Shown here: piece by piece, positions 25,225-35,049 of the stretch | Position numbering within the stretch: position 1 is the stretch's first letter | Layout: every line of letters starts with the position of its first letter | Source of the DNA: an uncultured Rhizobiaceae group bacterium | GTDB taxonomy: Bacteria; Pseudomonadota; Alphaproteobacteria; Rhizobiales; Rhizobiaceae | NCBI GenBank assembly: GCA_937958815.1 | Contig: CALGMR010000008.1 | Span: forward strand, 88,762-152,761 | Reading direction: 5' to 3' | Length of the DNA: 64,000 nucleotides | Program-made: the position numbers and the translations under genes | The notes under the pieces: model-generated | The model's database searches: none | What the model was told of the DNA's origin: nothing | Seen by the model: only the letters and a program-made list of their open reading frames with translations

Positions 25225-26432
25225 GTGGGATTGCCTGCGAAAAACCCATCGAGAAATTCTGCGTAGATGTCGGTCAGAATTTCCAAATCACTGAGCGGCA
25301 CCCGTTCGTCAATTTGATGCATTGTTTGCCCCACCAGACCAAACTCAACCACTGGACAAACGTCTTTGATAAAGCGTGCGTCCGATGTGCCGCCTCCTGT
25401 TGAGAGTTCCGGCTTTCTTTTGGTTACGGCTTCTACGGCAGCAGATAATGAAGCGATCAATCTTTCGTCTTTTGTAAGAAACACATGGCTCGGACGCTGC
25501 GTGTATTCAACACTCCACTGAACAGGATCACGTGCGCCTGAAGCCAGGTCGGGCCGCAACGTCTTGTCGTGACCCCCCACCGCCAACCGTCTTTCTATTT
25601 CTGCCTTCATCGTATCTGCTGTCCAAGTGTCATTGAATCGCACATTGAACAATGCCGTTGCAGAAGCAGGTATGACATTGGAAGCCGGATTGCCTATGTC
25701 GATGGATGTCACTTCCAAATTGGTTGGCTGGAAATTCTCCGTTCCATTGTCAAACGGTTCGGACAAAAGCGCTGAGACCAGTGACGTGATGCTGCGCGCG
25801 GGATTGTCTGCCAAATGCGGATAAGCTGCGTGCCCCTGCTTGCCAGTGACTGTCACCGTACCCGATACGGAGCCGCGTCTTCCAATTTTAATCGCATCAC
25901 CCATTGCATCGGGATTTGTCGGCTCTCCCACAACGCAGGCGTCAATCGTTTCGCCTTGCTCCACCAACCAATCCAAAATGGCAGATGTGCCGTTCACGGC
26001 TGGCCCTTCTTCATCACCTGTGATCAAAAACGAAACAGACCCAGGCAGCGTCTTTCCAGCATTCAGATGCACCTCTACTGCGGCGAGAAAACATGCAATC
26101 CCGCCCTTCATATCAACCGCGCCACGTCCGAACATGACGCCATCTTTCACATCTGCGCTGAACGGCTCTGCACTCCAGCTGGTTTCATCTCCTGTTGGAA
26201 CAACATCTGTATGGCCCGCAAAACACAGGTTCGGACTTTGATCGCCGAGCCGCGCATAGAGATTTTCAACATCAGGCGTATTGGGAGATGAAAATGTTTT
26301 TCGCGTAACCACAAAGCCCAATGGCTTGAGGCGACTTTCCAAATAGTCCAGCGCGCCACCTTCAACAGGCGTAACGGAAGGGCAACGAATGAGATCACGA
26401 AGAATCTCTGCAGCGGGTGATAAATCTGACAT
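25221..26432 (-). CDS. dapE: Succinyl-diaminopimelate desuccinylase DapE
   Basis: DapE hydrolyses N-succinyl-L,L-diaminopimelate to L,L-diaminopimelate and succinate, for lysine and peptidoglycan. It is a dizinc M20 peptidase-like enzyme of 403 residues. Metal ligands are seen in CFAGHTDVVPTGD (His), GRGAVDMKGGIA (Asp), the catalytic and ligand Glu pair GDEEGPAVNGT, and STGGGTSDARF near the C-terminus. I chose ATG 26432 (MSDLSPA) because the extra 12 residues from 26468 are not conserved in style. It shares the strand with dapD (27902), separated by the MBL and DUF805 genes. Confidence 0.96.
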   Translation of the reverse strand: MSDLSPAAEILRDLIRCPSVTPVEGGALDYLESRLKPLGFVVTRKTFSSPNTPDVENLYARLGDQSPNLCFAGHTDVVPTGDETSWSAEPFSADVKDGVMFGRGAVDMKGGIACFLAAVEVHLNAGKTLPGSVSFLITGDEEGPAVNGTSAILDWLVEQGETIDACVVGEPTNPDAMGDAIKIGRRGSVSGTVTVTGKQGHAAYPHLADNPARSITSLVSALLSEPFDNGTENFQPTNLEVTSIDIGNPASNVIPASATALFNVRFNDTWTADTMKAEIERRLAVGGHDKTLRPDLASGARDPVQWSVEYTQRPSHVFLTKDERLIASLSAAVEAVTKRKPELSTGGGTSDARFIKDVCPVVEFGLVGQTMHQIDERVPLSDLEILTDIYAEFLDGFFAGNPT

Positions 26433-26474
26433 AGATTGACGTTTAGGCGTGCCGCAAAGACCCGTCAATCGGGC

Positions 26475-27320
26475 TCATTCATCATAGGTGGGAAAAGAGC
26501 TCACGCCCGGCAATAAGAATATCGTGGGTTGCTTTGGCAAATTGCGCAATGACAAGACCAATTTGTTTTTTGATACGGTTTGAACCGGATATTCCGCCCC
26601 CATTTGACGCAGAAATCCGGGCAAGGCACCCGCACTGCGCACATGCATGGGCAAAATGACCGATGAGCGCACACGTTTCAAAAGTTCTTTCAGGCTCACA
26701 TGATTGAGGGTCAGCCCGTTGTCTACGGGCACCATGACCACATCCAATCGACCAATCTTGGCATAGTGGTCTTCGCTTAGTTTGTGGTGCAAATGTCCCA
26801 AATGCCCAATGCAAAGACCTCCCGTTTCAAATATGAAAATTGAATTGCCATCTGGAACGGCGCCAAAGCGAAGCATATCCGTCGTCACATTGCGCACCAG
26901 AACATCGCCCACCATTTCGCTGTAGCGGGCAATGTCGCCATTGGTGCCCCAACCACGAAACACATGTTTGATCTTCGGGTTTGGAAAATCCGTGTAGTGC
27001 GAGGAATGCGCCTTATTCATGGTTACAGCTGTCGGAATGATATTGTCCGTCAGCCAGCCTGCAAAATCAGTGGCAACGGTGATGCCTTGGGGGCTTTCTA
27101 CCAAGTAAGTGGAGTGACCTTGGAACGAGAAAGCCACGTTGTATTTGTTGGATTGGGCAGGTTGAACAAAGCTTGCAAAATGAACCGGCACTTGGGGCGA
27201 TTGAAGGTTTTGCGCCACTGCCAAACATGTGCTTGGGATGTTTTGTGCAGCAGCATTTGGCGCAACTAAACACATCGAAGCAAGCGCTAAGCTTGCCGTT
27301 AAAACTCTTCCAAACATCAT
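26475..27320 (-). CDS. Secreted metallo-beta-lactamase-fold protein
   Basis: This 281-residue protein has a signal peptide (cut near PNAAAQ, about 26) and a metallo-beta-lactamase-like fold of the UlaG/UPF0173 kind (FSFQGHSTYLVESPQGITVATDF). The usual HxHxDH metal motif is altered to AHSSHYTDFP. Later His positions are present (GHLGHLHHK, LPMHVRS), so metal binding is uncertain. A good ribosome site (ggaggtcg) precedes ATG. It lies 42 bases upstream of dapE in the same operon. The substrate is unknown; a periplasmic hydrolase is the best description. Confidence 0.8.
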   Translation of the reverse strand: MMFGRVLTASLALASMCLVAPNAAAQNIPSTCLAVAQNLQSPQVPVHFASFVQPAQSNKYNVAFSFQGHSTYLVESPQGITVATDFAGWLTDNIIPTAVTMNKAHSSHYTDFPNPKIKHVFRGWGTNGDIARYSEMVGDVLVRNVTTDMLRFGAVPDGNSIFIFETGGLCIGHLGHLHHKLSEDHYAKIGRLDVVMVPVDNGLTLNHVSLKELLKRVRSSVILPMHVRSAGALPGFLRQMGAEYPVQTVSKNKLVLSLRNLPKQPTIFLLPGVSSFPTYDE

Positions 27321-27397
27321 CGACCTCCATACATTATAGGCCCCGCATCAAAAGCCTAACGTTGGAAATTCGTAAAATCCAGATAATGGTCTATCAC

Positions 27398-27898
27398 TTA
27401 TTCGAAAACAGAGGGATCGGCGGAACCACCTGTGAGGGGGGCAGGGCCATAAAAATTTGTTCCCTCTGTCCCGCGCAGGAACCCTAAGTCAATAAGCGAA
27501 AAAACCGTTATCAGTCCCGCAATGCCATATATTGTGTACACTGTGTCCTGACTGATAGGCGGCAAGTTTAAGAACGAAAGGGAATACACGTCCACAAGAT
27601 CAAACAACAAGCCGCCGATCGTATAGAACGCCAGCCATTTCAACCCTTTGTTACGATCGTGCAGGCGCCGCAAAGTAACTGGCAACATGACAAGAATGAT
27701 GCCAAGGCTAATAGCAAAATGAAGGACAATCTCCCCACCAGAATAAGTGCTGGTTTCCTTTGATAATAATGGAATGTCTAAAACATATTCCGCCAATGCA
27801 AATGCCACGATCCCAATTGTGATCGCAGCTCCAAACACGACCCAATAATGTGATCGGGTTGCGCGGCCTTCAAATTTAAAAAGGCCGCGCAATGTCAT
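27398..27898 (-). CDS. DUF805 membrane protein
   Basis: This 166-residue integral membrane protein is of the DUF805 family. Family marks are visible: an F-x-G-R-x-x-R-x-x-Y-W start (FEGRATRSHYW), the RRLHDRNKGLKW block, and the closing GTEGTNFYGPAP. About four helices lie between them. The function of DUF805 proteins is not known. The gene starts three bases after the dapD stop, so the two are likely co-transcribed. Confidence 0.88.
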   Translation of the reverse strand: MTLRGLFKFEGRATRSHYWVVFGAAITIGIVAFALAEYVLDIPLLSKETSTYSGGEIVLHFAISLGIILVMLPVTLRRLHDRNKGLKWLAFYTIGGLLFDLVDVYSLSFLNLPPISQDTVYTIYGIAGLITVFSLIDLGFLRGTEGTNFYGPAPLTGGSADPSVFE

Positions 27899-27901
27899 GT
27901 C

Positions 27902-28747
27902 TTAATCACGCAACAATTCATTAATGCCCGTTTTGCTACGGGTTCTTTCGTCAACCGTTTTCACGATCACAGCGCAATACAAGTTTGGCCCTGGCTCACC
28001 ATTGCCCATTGGCTTGCTTGGCATGGAGCCTGCAACAACAACAGAGTATGGCGGCACTTCGCCGTAGCTGACTTCGCCCGTGGCGCGGTTCACAATCTTT
28101 GTGGATTGACCAATGTAAACACCCATTCCAAGAACAGAACCTTCGCGAATGATGCAGCCTTCAACAACTTCTGAACGCGCGCCGATGAAGCAATTATCTT
28201 CAATAATTGTTGGGCCAGCTTGCAACGGTTCCAAAACACCACCAATGCCAACGCCACCAGAAAGGTGCACGTTTTTACCAATTTGCGCACAAGAGCCAAC
28301 TGTAGCCCAACCATCAACCATGGAACCTTCGTCCACATATGCGCCGAGGTTTACGAACGAAGGCATAAGCACAACGTTTTTTGCTATATAGGCAGCATGG
28401 CGGCAGATCGCGCCTGGCACAGCACGGAACCCGGCGGCTCGGAACTGGTTTTCGCCCCACCCTTCAAACTTGGAAGGAACCTTATCCCACCATGTTGAAT
28501 TGCCCGAGCCATTTTGGATCACTTCCATATCGTTCAAACGGAATGACAAAAGAACGGCTTGCTTAAGCCACTGGTTCACAACCCATGTGCCGTCTGCTCC
28601 TCGTTCAGCCACGCGGGCCTGACCGCTGTCGAGAAGGTTCAAAGCTTCTTCTACAGCTTCGCGAACTTGCCCTTGGGTGTTCAAGCCCACATTATCCCGA
28701 TCTTCAAAGGCGGCTTCGATGGTGGCTTGGAGGTCTGCGTTGCTCAT
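27902..28747 (-). CDS. dapD: Tetrahydrodipicolinate N-succinyltransferase DapD
   Basis: DapD transfers succinyl from succinyl-CoA to tetrahydrodipicolinate, the first committed step of the succinylase branch to meso-diaminopimelate and lysine. It has 281 residues. An N-terminal helical domain ([20 protein letters not shown]) is followed by a left-handed beta helix of hexapeptide repeats (about 110-230; [20 protein letters not shown]). The C-terminal CoA/acyl region is [14 protein letters not shown] 28747 follows aggatgaag; the frame stays open upstream to 28882, but that part overlaps the divergent gene region and is not family-like. DapE, two steps later in the pathway, is encoded 1.5 kb downstream. 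Confidence 0.96.
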   Translation of the reverse strand: MSNADLQATIEAAFEDRDNVGLNTQGQVREAVEEALNLLDSGQARVAERGADGTWVVNQWLKQAVLLSFRLNDMEVIQNGSGNSTWWDKVPSKFEGWGENQFRAAGFRAVPGAICRHAAYIAKNVVLMPSFVNLGAYVDEGSMVDGWATVGSCAQIGKNVHLSGGVGIGGVLEPLQAGPTIIEDNCFIGARSEVVEGCIIREGSVLGMGVYIGQSTKIVNRATGEVSYGEVPPYSVVVAGSMPSKPMGNGEPGPNLYCAVIVKTVDERTRSKTGINELLRD

Positions 28748-28896
28748 AATCTTCATCCTGAATGAACTGCTTTGCGCCTTTATAACGGTGGCACATTGAT
28801 GAGCAAGGCCGAATGCAGGCCCTGTCTCTGTAAATGAATGACAAGACATACAGCTTTGGGGTAAAGGCTGAGGATATTTCATTCGGGAATCAATTC

Positions 28897-29742
28897 ATGT
28901 CTGCTAAAAAAACGAAACAGCCGCGCAACCCGCTCAAAAGGTCTCACAAAGATCGCGAAGAAGCGAAGGTTGTTCCCGACACCCCGCAAACACGCTCGCC
29001 TGCCTATAGATTGGCGTTCGACGATCCCGACTTTCTGTGCCGCCCAGAAACGCGGCCAGTGCGTTTGCAATTGGAATTGCTAAAGCCGGAAATGATGCTG
29101 GAAGAAGCTGGCATCGTATCCACCACCGTGTTGTTCGGTGGCGCGCGCATTGCAGAGCCGGGCAAAGACCCATGGGCGGCCAAAAATGAAGTTCAGCGCG
29201 AGAGCCTGATAAAGAGCAGCAAATATTATACCGAAGCGCGGAAGTTTGCGCAGTTGTCTTCTGAGGCATCCAAGAAAACAGGATTTACAGAATATGTTGT
29301 TGTCACCGGTGGTGGCCCTGGCGTGATGGAAGCTGGCAGCCGTGGAACATTGGATGTGGGTGCGCCAAATATTGGCCTCAACATTGTTTTGCCCCATGAG
29401 CAAGCACCAAACGAATATGTGACACCTGAATATTCTTTCAACTTTCACTATTTCGCCATCCGCAAAATGCATTTTCTCATGCGCGCCAGCTCCGTTGCCG
29501 TATTCCCTGGTGGTTTCGGCACGCTGGACGAGTTTTTTGAAACGCTTACACTCATTCAAACAGGTCGCATGGAACGCATTCCCGTTCTGTTGTTTGGCAA
29601 AGACTTCTGGGGGCGCGTGATCAATCTGGAAGCATTGGCTGAAGAAGGCACTATCTCACCTGACGACATCAACCTGTTCACAATTGTGGATACGGCTGAA
29701 GAAGGTTGGAAAATTGTCAGCGATTTTTATGGACTTAGCTAA
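28897..29742 (+). CDS. LOG-family protein (lysine decarboxylase-like Rossmann fold)
   Basis: This 281-residue protein is of the LOG/TIGR00730 family, with a basic N-terminus (MSAKKTKQPRNPLKRSHKDR). The signatures are VVTGGGPGVMEAGSRG and FPGGFGTLDEFFE, which bind the nucleotide phosphate. Characterised relatives are phosphoribohydrolases acting on adenosine or cytokinin nucleotides; others are uncharacterised nucleotide hydrolases. ATG 28897 is chosen because the earlier in-frame ATG (28834) overlaps the dapD promoter area. It precedes engB by 38 bases. Confidence 0.85.
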   Translation: MSAKKTKQPRNPLKRSHKDREEAKVVPDTPQTRSPAYRLAFDDPDFLCRPETRPVRLQLELLKPEMMLEEAGIVSTTVLFGGARIAEPGKDPWAAKNEVQRESLIKSSKYYTEARKFAQLSSEASKKTGFTEYVVVTGGGPGVMEAGSRGTLDVGAPNIGLNIVLPHEQAPNEYVTPEYSFNFHYFAIRKMHFLMRASSVAVFPGGFGTLDEFFETLTLIQTGRMERIPVLLFGKDFWGRVINLEALAEEGTISPDDINLFTIVDTAEEGWKIVSDFYGLS

Positions 29743-29780
29743 TTGTAGCGTCCTGGCGCTCAACGCATTTGGAATAAATC

Positions 29781-30458
29781 ATGCCTGAACCAACACCGGA
29801 AGAGCTGGAACATGCGCGCCTGAAAGGGCTTGGCAGAAAGTTCTTTGCGCCCGAATGGATATTCATCCGTGGCGTACCTTCTATGAAGTTTCTTCCTGAA
29901 GAAGGGCCAATGGAGATTGCATTTGCTGGCCGTTCCAATGTGGGCAAGTCTTCATTGATCAACGCACTGACGGCCAAAAAGGGTTTGGCGCGAACATCAA
30001 ATACTCCTGGCCGAACCCAAGAGTTGAATTTCTTTGTTCAAGATGGGGACTTTGAAGACGGCATTCCGCCTTTGGCGTTGGTGGATATGCCGGGCTACGG
30101 GTTTGCCAAAGCCCCAAAGGCAACGGTTGATGCTTGGACGGAACTTGTCTTTTCCTATCTTCGGGGGCGTTCCACCCTGCAACGTGTTTTTGTGTTGATC
30201 GACAGTCGCCACGGCATCAAGAAAAACGACGAAGAGGTTTTTGACCTGCTCGACAAAGCTGCGGTGTCTTATCAACTGGTGTTGACCAAAGCAGACAAAA
30301 TCAAACCACCTGCACTGGCAAAACTGGAAGTTGAGACTTTGCAGAAAATTGCAAAACGTCCAGCGGCCTTTCCAAAAATTGTCTCCACATCAAGCGAAAA
30401 AGGTCATGGCGTTGATGATCTTAAGGCCGCGATCATATACGCCTGCCATTTGGGATGA
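29781..30458 (+). CDS. engB: Ribosome biogenesis GTPase EngB (YsxC/YihA)
   Basis: EngB is a GTPase needed for assembly of the large ribosomal subunit. It has 225 residues. The G1 motif is GRSNVGKSS (about 53-61), G2 lies in the TSNTPGRTQ loop, G3 is DMPGYGFAK (about 108), G4 is TKADK (about 173), and G5 lies around STSSEKGHG. The N-terminal extension of about 40 residues is usual for rhizobial EngB. It is convergent with arfB, whose stop lies 8 bases away. Confidence 0.95.
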   Translation: MPEPTPEELEHARLKGLGRKFFAPEWIFIRGVPSMKFLPEEGPMEIAFAGRSNVGKSSLINALTAKKGLARTSNTPGRTQELNFFVQDGDFEDGIPPLALVDMPGYGFAKAPKATVDAWTELVFSYLRGRSTLQRVFVLIDSRHGIKKNDEEVFDLLDKAAVSYQLVLTKADKIKPPALAKLEVETLQKIAKRPAAFPKIVSTSSEKGHGVDDLKAAIIYACHLG

Positions 30459-30465
30459 GACGGGC

Positions 30466-30900
30466 CTAATCGTCGGTCACTCGACCTCTTAGCTTTTTCA
30501 CCGAACCGCGTTTGGTTTTGGAATCCATGCGCTTTTTCTTGGCGCTGAAGCTTGGCTTGGTGGGGCGACGTTTGGGTGGAGGAGGTTTGGCCGCCTGCTT
30601 GAGCAAATCCACAAGACGCTTTTTTGCATCATCGCGGTTTTTCTCTTGGCTTCTGTATTTCGTGGCTTGAATGAGAATGTCGCCAGTTGCAGTGAGACGA
30701 TGCCCCGCCAGTTTTTCCACCTTGGCAATCAAGTCATATGAAAGCGTTGCCGCCCGACGCGGATTGTAACGAAGCTGAACGCCCGTCGCCACCTTGTTGA
30801 CGTTTTGACCTCCCGACCCGCCAGACAATATGAACTTTTCTTCCAGATCGCCTTCCAGAATGTATTGCGTGTTTGTAATCGGGATGCGGATTTCAGCCAT
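30466..30900 (-). CDS. arfB: Alternative ribosome-rescue factor ArfB (peptidyl-tRNA hydrolase)
   Basis: ArfB frees nascent chains from ribosomes stalled on truncated mRNA. The 144-residue protein has the catalytic GGQ in ILSGGSGGQNVNKVAT (about 25-40). A basic tail (KKRMDSKTKRGSVKKLRGR) is expected to enter the mRNA channel. ATG 30900 (MAEIRIPI) matches the family start; the frame extends eight codons upstream. It lies convergent to engB. Confidence 0.93.
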   Translation of the reverse strand: MAEIRIPITNTQYILEGDLEEKFILSGGSGGQNVNKVATGVQLRYNPRRAATLSYDLIAKVEKLAGHRLTATGDILIQATKYRSQEKNRDDAKKRLVDLLKQAAKPPPPKRRPTKPSFSAKKKRMDSKTKRGSVKKLRGRVTDD

Positions 30901-31025
30901 AGGTCTGTTTAATGCGGCTGGCATCGCTTCGCAAACATTGCGAATTTTCTGATGATTTAATTGACAAGAAGCCGAGCTTTTTGAACAACTGCCGACAATA
31001 GATTTGTTACAGTGGATATTTCGTC

Positions 31026-32828
31026 ATGGCGAAGAAAAAAGAAGACCTGCGTTCCAAACAGTGGTTTGCAAACCCTGACGACTACGACATGACGGCGCTG
31101 TATATTGAGCGTTATATGAACTGGGGGATTACCCGCGAGGAATTGCAATCAGGCAAACCGATTATTGGCATTGCACAATCGGGTTCTGACCTTTCACCTT
31201 GCAACCGCCATCACATCATTTTGGCCGAACGCGTACGCGAAGGCATTCGTGAAGCAGGTGGCATCGCCTTTGAATTTCCCGTTCATCCAATTCAGGAAAC
31301 AGGCAAACGTCCCACCGCCAACCTTGATCGCAATCTCGCTTATCTCGGTTTGGTGGAAACACTCTTCGGTTACCCTATCGACGGTGTGGTGCTGACCATT
31401 GGTTGTGACAAAACCACGCCAGCTATGTTGATGGCTGCAGCAACGGCAAACATTCCCGCAATCGCTCTTTCCGTAGGGCCGATGTTGAACGGTTGGTACA
31501 AAGGACAACGCACGGGTTCTGGCACCATCAAATGGCATGCCAAAAAAGAACTGTCGAAGGGCGATATTTCTTATCAGGAATATGCTGATATTGTGGCGTC
31601 GTCTGCACCTTCGCCTGGCTATTGCAACACAATGGGCACAGCGACCACCATGAACTCATTGGCTGAAGCTTTAGGCATGTCTTTGCCCGGGTCCGCGGCC
31701 ATTCCAGCCGTTCACAAAGAACGAGCCAACATGGCCTATTGGACAGGCAAACGCATTGTCGACATGGTTTGGGAAGACATGAAGCCATCAGACATCATGA
31801 CCCGTGAAGCTTTTGAAAATGCAATTGTTGCAAATTCGGCCATTGGTGGCTCCACAAATGCGCCAATCCACTTAAAGGCGATTGCCAACCATCTTGGTGT
31901 TCGTCTGGACAATCAAGATTGGGAAGATTTGGGTTGGGACATTCCGCTTATGCTGAACCTGCAACCCGCTGGTGAATATCTTGGAGAAGACTATCATCAC
32001 GCAGGTGGTCTCCCCGCAGTTGTCAATCAGTTGATGGAAAAAGGCAAACTGCCCCACCCCAATGCAATGACTGTGAATGGCAAAACAATTGGCGAAAACT
32101 GCGATGGCGCAGAAGTAATGGACGAGAAAGTCATCTGGCCTTACGACAAGCCCATGGTGGCACAGGCGGGTTTCTTGAACCTAAAGGGCAACTTGTTCAA
32201 CACAGCAATTATGAAGACCTCTGTGATTTCAGATGAATTCCGCGAACGTTATTTGTCCAACCCAGACGACCCGAACGCCTTCGAAGGCAAGGCTGTCGTA
32301 TTCGATGGACGTGAAGACTATCACGCGCGCATCAATGACGAGTCGCTGGGAATTGACGAATACACTTTGTTGTTCATTCGTGGTGCAGGCCCAATCGGAT
32401 ATCCGGGTGGGGCAGAGGTTGTGAATATGCAACCACCGAACGCGTTGTTGAAACGGGGCATCACTTCTCTCCCGTGCATTGGCGATGGTCGCCAATCTGG
32501 TACATCTGGCTCGCCTTCAATTTTAAACGCTTCGCCTGAGGCTGCTGTTGGTGGTGGTTTGGCTCTGCTCAAAACAGGCGACACTGTGCGCATCGACCTC
32601 AACAAGCGCGAAGCCAATATCATGATTTCGGATGCCGAACTGGCCGAACGCCAAAATGAAGTTGATGCCATTTTGGAGAAAGGTCGTTTGGACTACGTGC
32701 CAGATCATCAAACGCCTTGGCAGGAAATCCAGCGTGGTATTGTTGATCAGTTCGAAGAAGGCATGGTTCTAAAAGGAGCGACCAAATATCGGGATGTGGC
32801 AAAGATCATACCAAGGGACAATCACTAA
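31026..32828 (+). CDS. IlvD/Edd-family sugar-acid dehydratase (arabonate/xylonate type)
   Basis: This [Fe-S] dehydratase removes water from a sugar acid to give a 2-keto-3-deoxy acid. It has 600 residues. Iron-sulfur ligands are visible in SPCNRHHI (about 57-64) and [11 protein letters not shown] (about 127), and a third in GENCDGAEV (about 361). The substrate loop [14 protein letters not shown] and the C-terminal block [13 protein letters not shown] are family hallmarks. The opening [27 protein letters not shown] and overall length match the arabonate/xylonate/galactonate group rather than biosynthetic IlvD. An SMP-30 lactonase two genes downstream supports a lactone-to-aldonate-to-keto acid route. 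The exact sugar is not readable. Confidence 0.88.
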   Translation: MAKKKEDLRSKQWFANPDDYDMTALYIERYMNWGITREELQSGKPIIGIAQSGSDLSPCNRHHIILAERVREGIREAGGIAFEFPVHPIQETGKRPTANLDRNLAYLGLVETLFGYPIDGVVLTIGCDKTTPAMLMAAATANIPAIALSVGPMLNGWYKGQRTGSGTIKWHAKKELSKGDISYQEYADIVASSAPSPGYCNTMGTATTMNSLAEALGMSLPGSAAIPAVHKERANMAYWTGKRIVDMVWEDMKPSDIMTREAFENAIVANSAIGGSTNAPIHLKAIANHLGVRLDNQDWEDLGWDIPLMLNLQPAGEYLGEDYHHAGGLPAVVNQLMEKGKLPHPNAMTVNGKTIGENCDGAEVMDEKVIWPYDKPMVAQAGFLNLKGNLFNTAIMKTSVISDEFRERYLSNPDDPNAFEGKAVVFDGREDYHARINDESLGIDEYTLLFIRGAGPIGYPGGAEVVNMQPPNALLKRGITSLPCIGDGRQSGTSGSPSILNASPEAAVGGGLALLKTGDTVRIDLNKREANIMISDAELAERQNEVDAILEKGRLDYVPDHQTPWQEIQRGIVDQFEEGMVLKGATKYRDVAKIIPRDNH

Positions 32829-32923
32829 ACCGTGTGTTTTTCTGCACAGGAAGGCATTAGACATCATTTGTCAAAAAGTTTAGCTTTATGAAATGAATCA
32901 TCGCTGGGTTTTTGGGGAACCTA

Positions 32924-33550
32924 ATGTTGAATTATTTTGATGTGATGGGCGCCAATCGAGAGGTCATGCAGAAACTGTATGCTGACGATGAACGCGTCTG
33001 CTCACGCTCCATTAAACTGACAAACTTGTCTCGCATATTTGTCGCCCTTTTGGTTGTTCAATGTGTTGTCATCTTGACCACAGGAAGCAGCATTTTTGAC
33101 AATTGGGCCAAGATTTTCACACTGCCTGTAGTGCTGACGACGATTGCTACTCTCATAGTTGCCTGTCATTTTTTTGAGACAGGAAAAGAGTTCATGGGGC
33201 GCGTTACTTTGATTGCGACTGTCAGTACAAGTTGCATCATGTCTGTGGTGTTTTGCGGTGGATTTTTTCAATCACCTGCAACTCCCATGTTGATATTTCC
33301 CATGGTTTTGGCTTTTTGCACAATGTCGGCGAAGATCGCAAAATGGGTCTTCCTTGCAACAATAGCAGTTCCGCTCACCATCGATGTGATCGTTCGATAT
33401 GTGGCAATAGAGTTGCCCAATTTTACAGCGCAGACGAACGAAACATTTATAAACTTCAACATTCTCTCGACGCTGTTTCTTGCAATTTATTTTTGCTTGT
33501 TCCATCTAAAAAACACCCGTCACGAGTCTTCAGCCCATTCCAGTAAATGA
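32924..33550 (+). CDS. Multi-helix membrane protein, sensor-like, without output domain
   Basis: This 208-residue protein has a short soluble N-terminus (MLNYFDVMGANREVMQKLY). It then has about six hydrophobic segments paired as in the membrane sensing part of some diguanylate cyclases and histidine kinases. The C-terminus ends after the last helix with about 16 polar residues, so no kinase or cyclase follows. ATG 32924 is preferred, with gggaac upstream. Its stop overlaps the start of the SMP-30 gene (ATGA), coupling the two. The function is unknown; a truncated receptor or small transporter-like protein are both possible. Confidence 0.7.
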   Translation: MLNYFDVMGANREVMQKLYADDERVCSRSIKLTNLSRIFVALLVVQCVVILTTGSSIFDNWAKIFTLPVVLTTIATLIVACHFFETGKEFMGRVTLIATVSTSCIMSVVFCGGFFQSPATPMLIFPMVLAFCTMSAKIAKWVFLATIAVPLTIDVIVRYVAIELPNFTAQTNETFINFNILSTLFLAIYFCLFHLKNTRHESSAHSSK

Positions 33551-34416
33551 CCACCATTCAAACATTCGGCCCAGCCTGCACCCTTGGTGAAGGCCCGCTT
33601 TGGCATCCTGAGCGGCAGCGCCTGTTCTGGTTCGATATACCCAAGGGCGAGATGTATTCATCGAACGCTCAAGGTGGCCAACTGCGCAGTTGGAATTTTG
33701 GCGAGCCCGCTTCTGCCGCAGGATGGGTAGACAATGACACGTTGCTGGTGGCCACAGCGAGCGGTTTACAGAATTTCAATCTGCTCAAAGGTTCCTGGGA
33801 AACTGTCTGTGAGCTGGAAGCAAACAATGCGCTCACCCGATCCAATGATGGCCGCATTGGTCCGGATGGCTCGTTTTGGATTGGAACGATGGCGCGGGAT
33901 GGATCACCACATTTGGGAGGCTACTACCGATACGCCAAAGGGAAAATGCAACAGCTGCAAGATCGCATCTCCATTCCCAATGCAACCTGTTTTTCGCCAG
34001 ATGGCACCACCGCCTATTATGCCGATACCAGAAAACAGGTCATTTGGCGTTGGCCACTGGATGAAAATGGCACCCCTATTGGTGACAAAGAAGTTCACAT
34101 TAATTTTCGCGACCAGAACATAAATCCTGATGGCGCGGTGTGCGATGCGGAAGGTTATTTGTGGAATGTCCAGTGGGGCGCATCACGTATCGCACGTTAT
34201 GCACCTGATGGAACTTTCGACAAAGCGATTGATCTTCCCGTGAGCCAACCGACCTGCCCCGCATTCGGTGGCGATGATTTGAAAACGCTTTTTATAACAT
34301 CTGCTCGCGAAGGTTTGACAGATTCGCAGATAGAATCAGAGCCGGAAGCCGGAAAAGTGCTTGCTTTGTCGGTAGAAACTGGCGGAATTCGCGAAAATCG
34401 TTCAAAACTAAGTTAG
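33547..34416 (+). CDS. SMP-30/gluconolactonase-family lactonase
   Basis: This is a six-bladed beta-propeller lactonase of 289 residues that hydrolyses sugar lactones to sugar acids with a divalent metal. Metal ligands typical of SMP-30 are visible: Glu in CTLGEGPLWHP, Asn and Asp in TRSNDGRIGPDGSFWIGTM, and Asp in NINPDGAVCDAEGYLWN. It overlaps the upstream membrane-protein gene by four bases and lies 0.7 kb after the sugar-acid dehydratase. The two enzymes would act in series. The exact lactone is not determinable. Confidence 0.9.
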   Translation: MTTIQTFGPACTLGEGPLWHPERQRLFWFDIPKGEMYSSNAQGGQLRSWNFGEPASAAGWVDNDTLLVATASGLQNFNLLKGSWETVCELEANNALTRSNDGRIGPDGSFWIGTMARDGSPHLGGYYRYAKGKMQQLQDRISIPNATCFSPDGTTAYYADTRKQVIWRWPLDENGTPIGDKEVHINFRDQNINPDGAVCDAEGYLWNVQWGASRIARYAPDGTFDKAIDLPVSQPTCPAFGGDDLKTLFITSAREGLTDSQIESEPEAGKVLALSVETGGIRENRSKLS

Positions 34417-34608
34417 CACAACTTTACGTAACGTAATTTAAAAAACCCTATCATTTCCATGGGTTAATCGATTTTAACCCTAAATCTCAACACGATGTTT
34501 ACCCTTGCCATTCTATACTGAGCGATAATCAGACAATTTAATTCAATTTGTTCATACCGTGTTAACTGGCAGTGACTGATCATGTCCTTGTTAAATCAGG
34601 AGGACGTC

Positions 34609-35019
34609 ATGTCACCAGCTCAGTCTCACTCTCTCAACGAGACGGCGATACCGGTACCGGAGAATTTGTTTGGCCAAATGGCTCAAGCAGAACCGGCGGA
34701 TGCCGTCGAAATCGCTAAACAGCTTCCGCTCGACAATCGTGCGCGCCTCGCAGCATTTTGCTATGCTCGACGTCATCTCAACCATCTCGGCTTGTTGATT
34801 GCGTCCACTTGCGACCGTATGGCATTGCGCCGCGCAATGGGTGCTGCGGGTGATGTTGTTTTCAAACAGTCCCGCGATGTGGAAAAAACTATTTCTGCTG
34901 AACGCGGCAAGCGTTCTGCATCAACGAAAGTCACTTTGGCAAAAGCCGCCAATGTTGTTCCTTTGCGTGCATCCGTGTTCGCAGACATGGACGACGACGA
35001 TATGGATGATGCGGGTTAA
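34609..35019 (+). CDS. Small conserved-looking protein with acidic tail, function unknown
   Basis: I do not recognise this 136-residue cytoplasmic protein. It starts at ATG 34609 behind a perfect aggagg site 5 bases away; an earlier ATG at 34582 has no such site. The middle (PLDNRARLAAFCYARRHLNHLGLLIASTCDRMALRRAMG) looks helical and basic, and the C-terminus is acidic (MDDDDMDDAG). It is followed by its own strong terminator, and 190 bases without a gene precede it, so it appears to be a single-gene unit. A small regulatory or structural protein is possible. Confidence 0.8.
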   Translation: MSPAQSHSLNETAIPVPENLFGQMAQAEPADAVEIAKQLPLDNRARLAAFCYARRHLNHLGLLIASTCDRMALRRAMGAAGDVVFKQSRDVEKTISAERGKRSASTKVTLAKAANVVPLRASVFADMDDDDMDDAG

Positions 35020-35049
35020 GCTCGCAAATTCATTTCAAATATTTGAATG

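Noticed and set aside
34417..34608. Short palindrome ttacgtaacgtaa near 34424
   Set aside because: It is short, has no matching partner elsewhere in the window and is not followed by a T-run, so I could not call it an operator or terminator.
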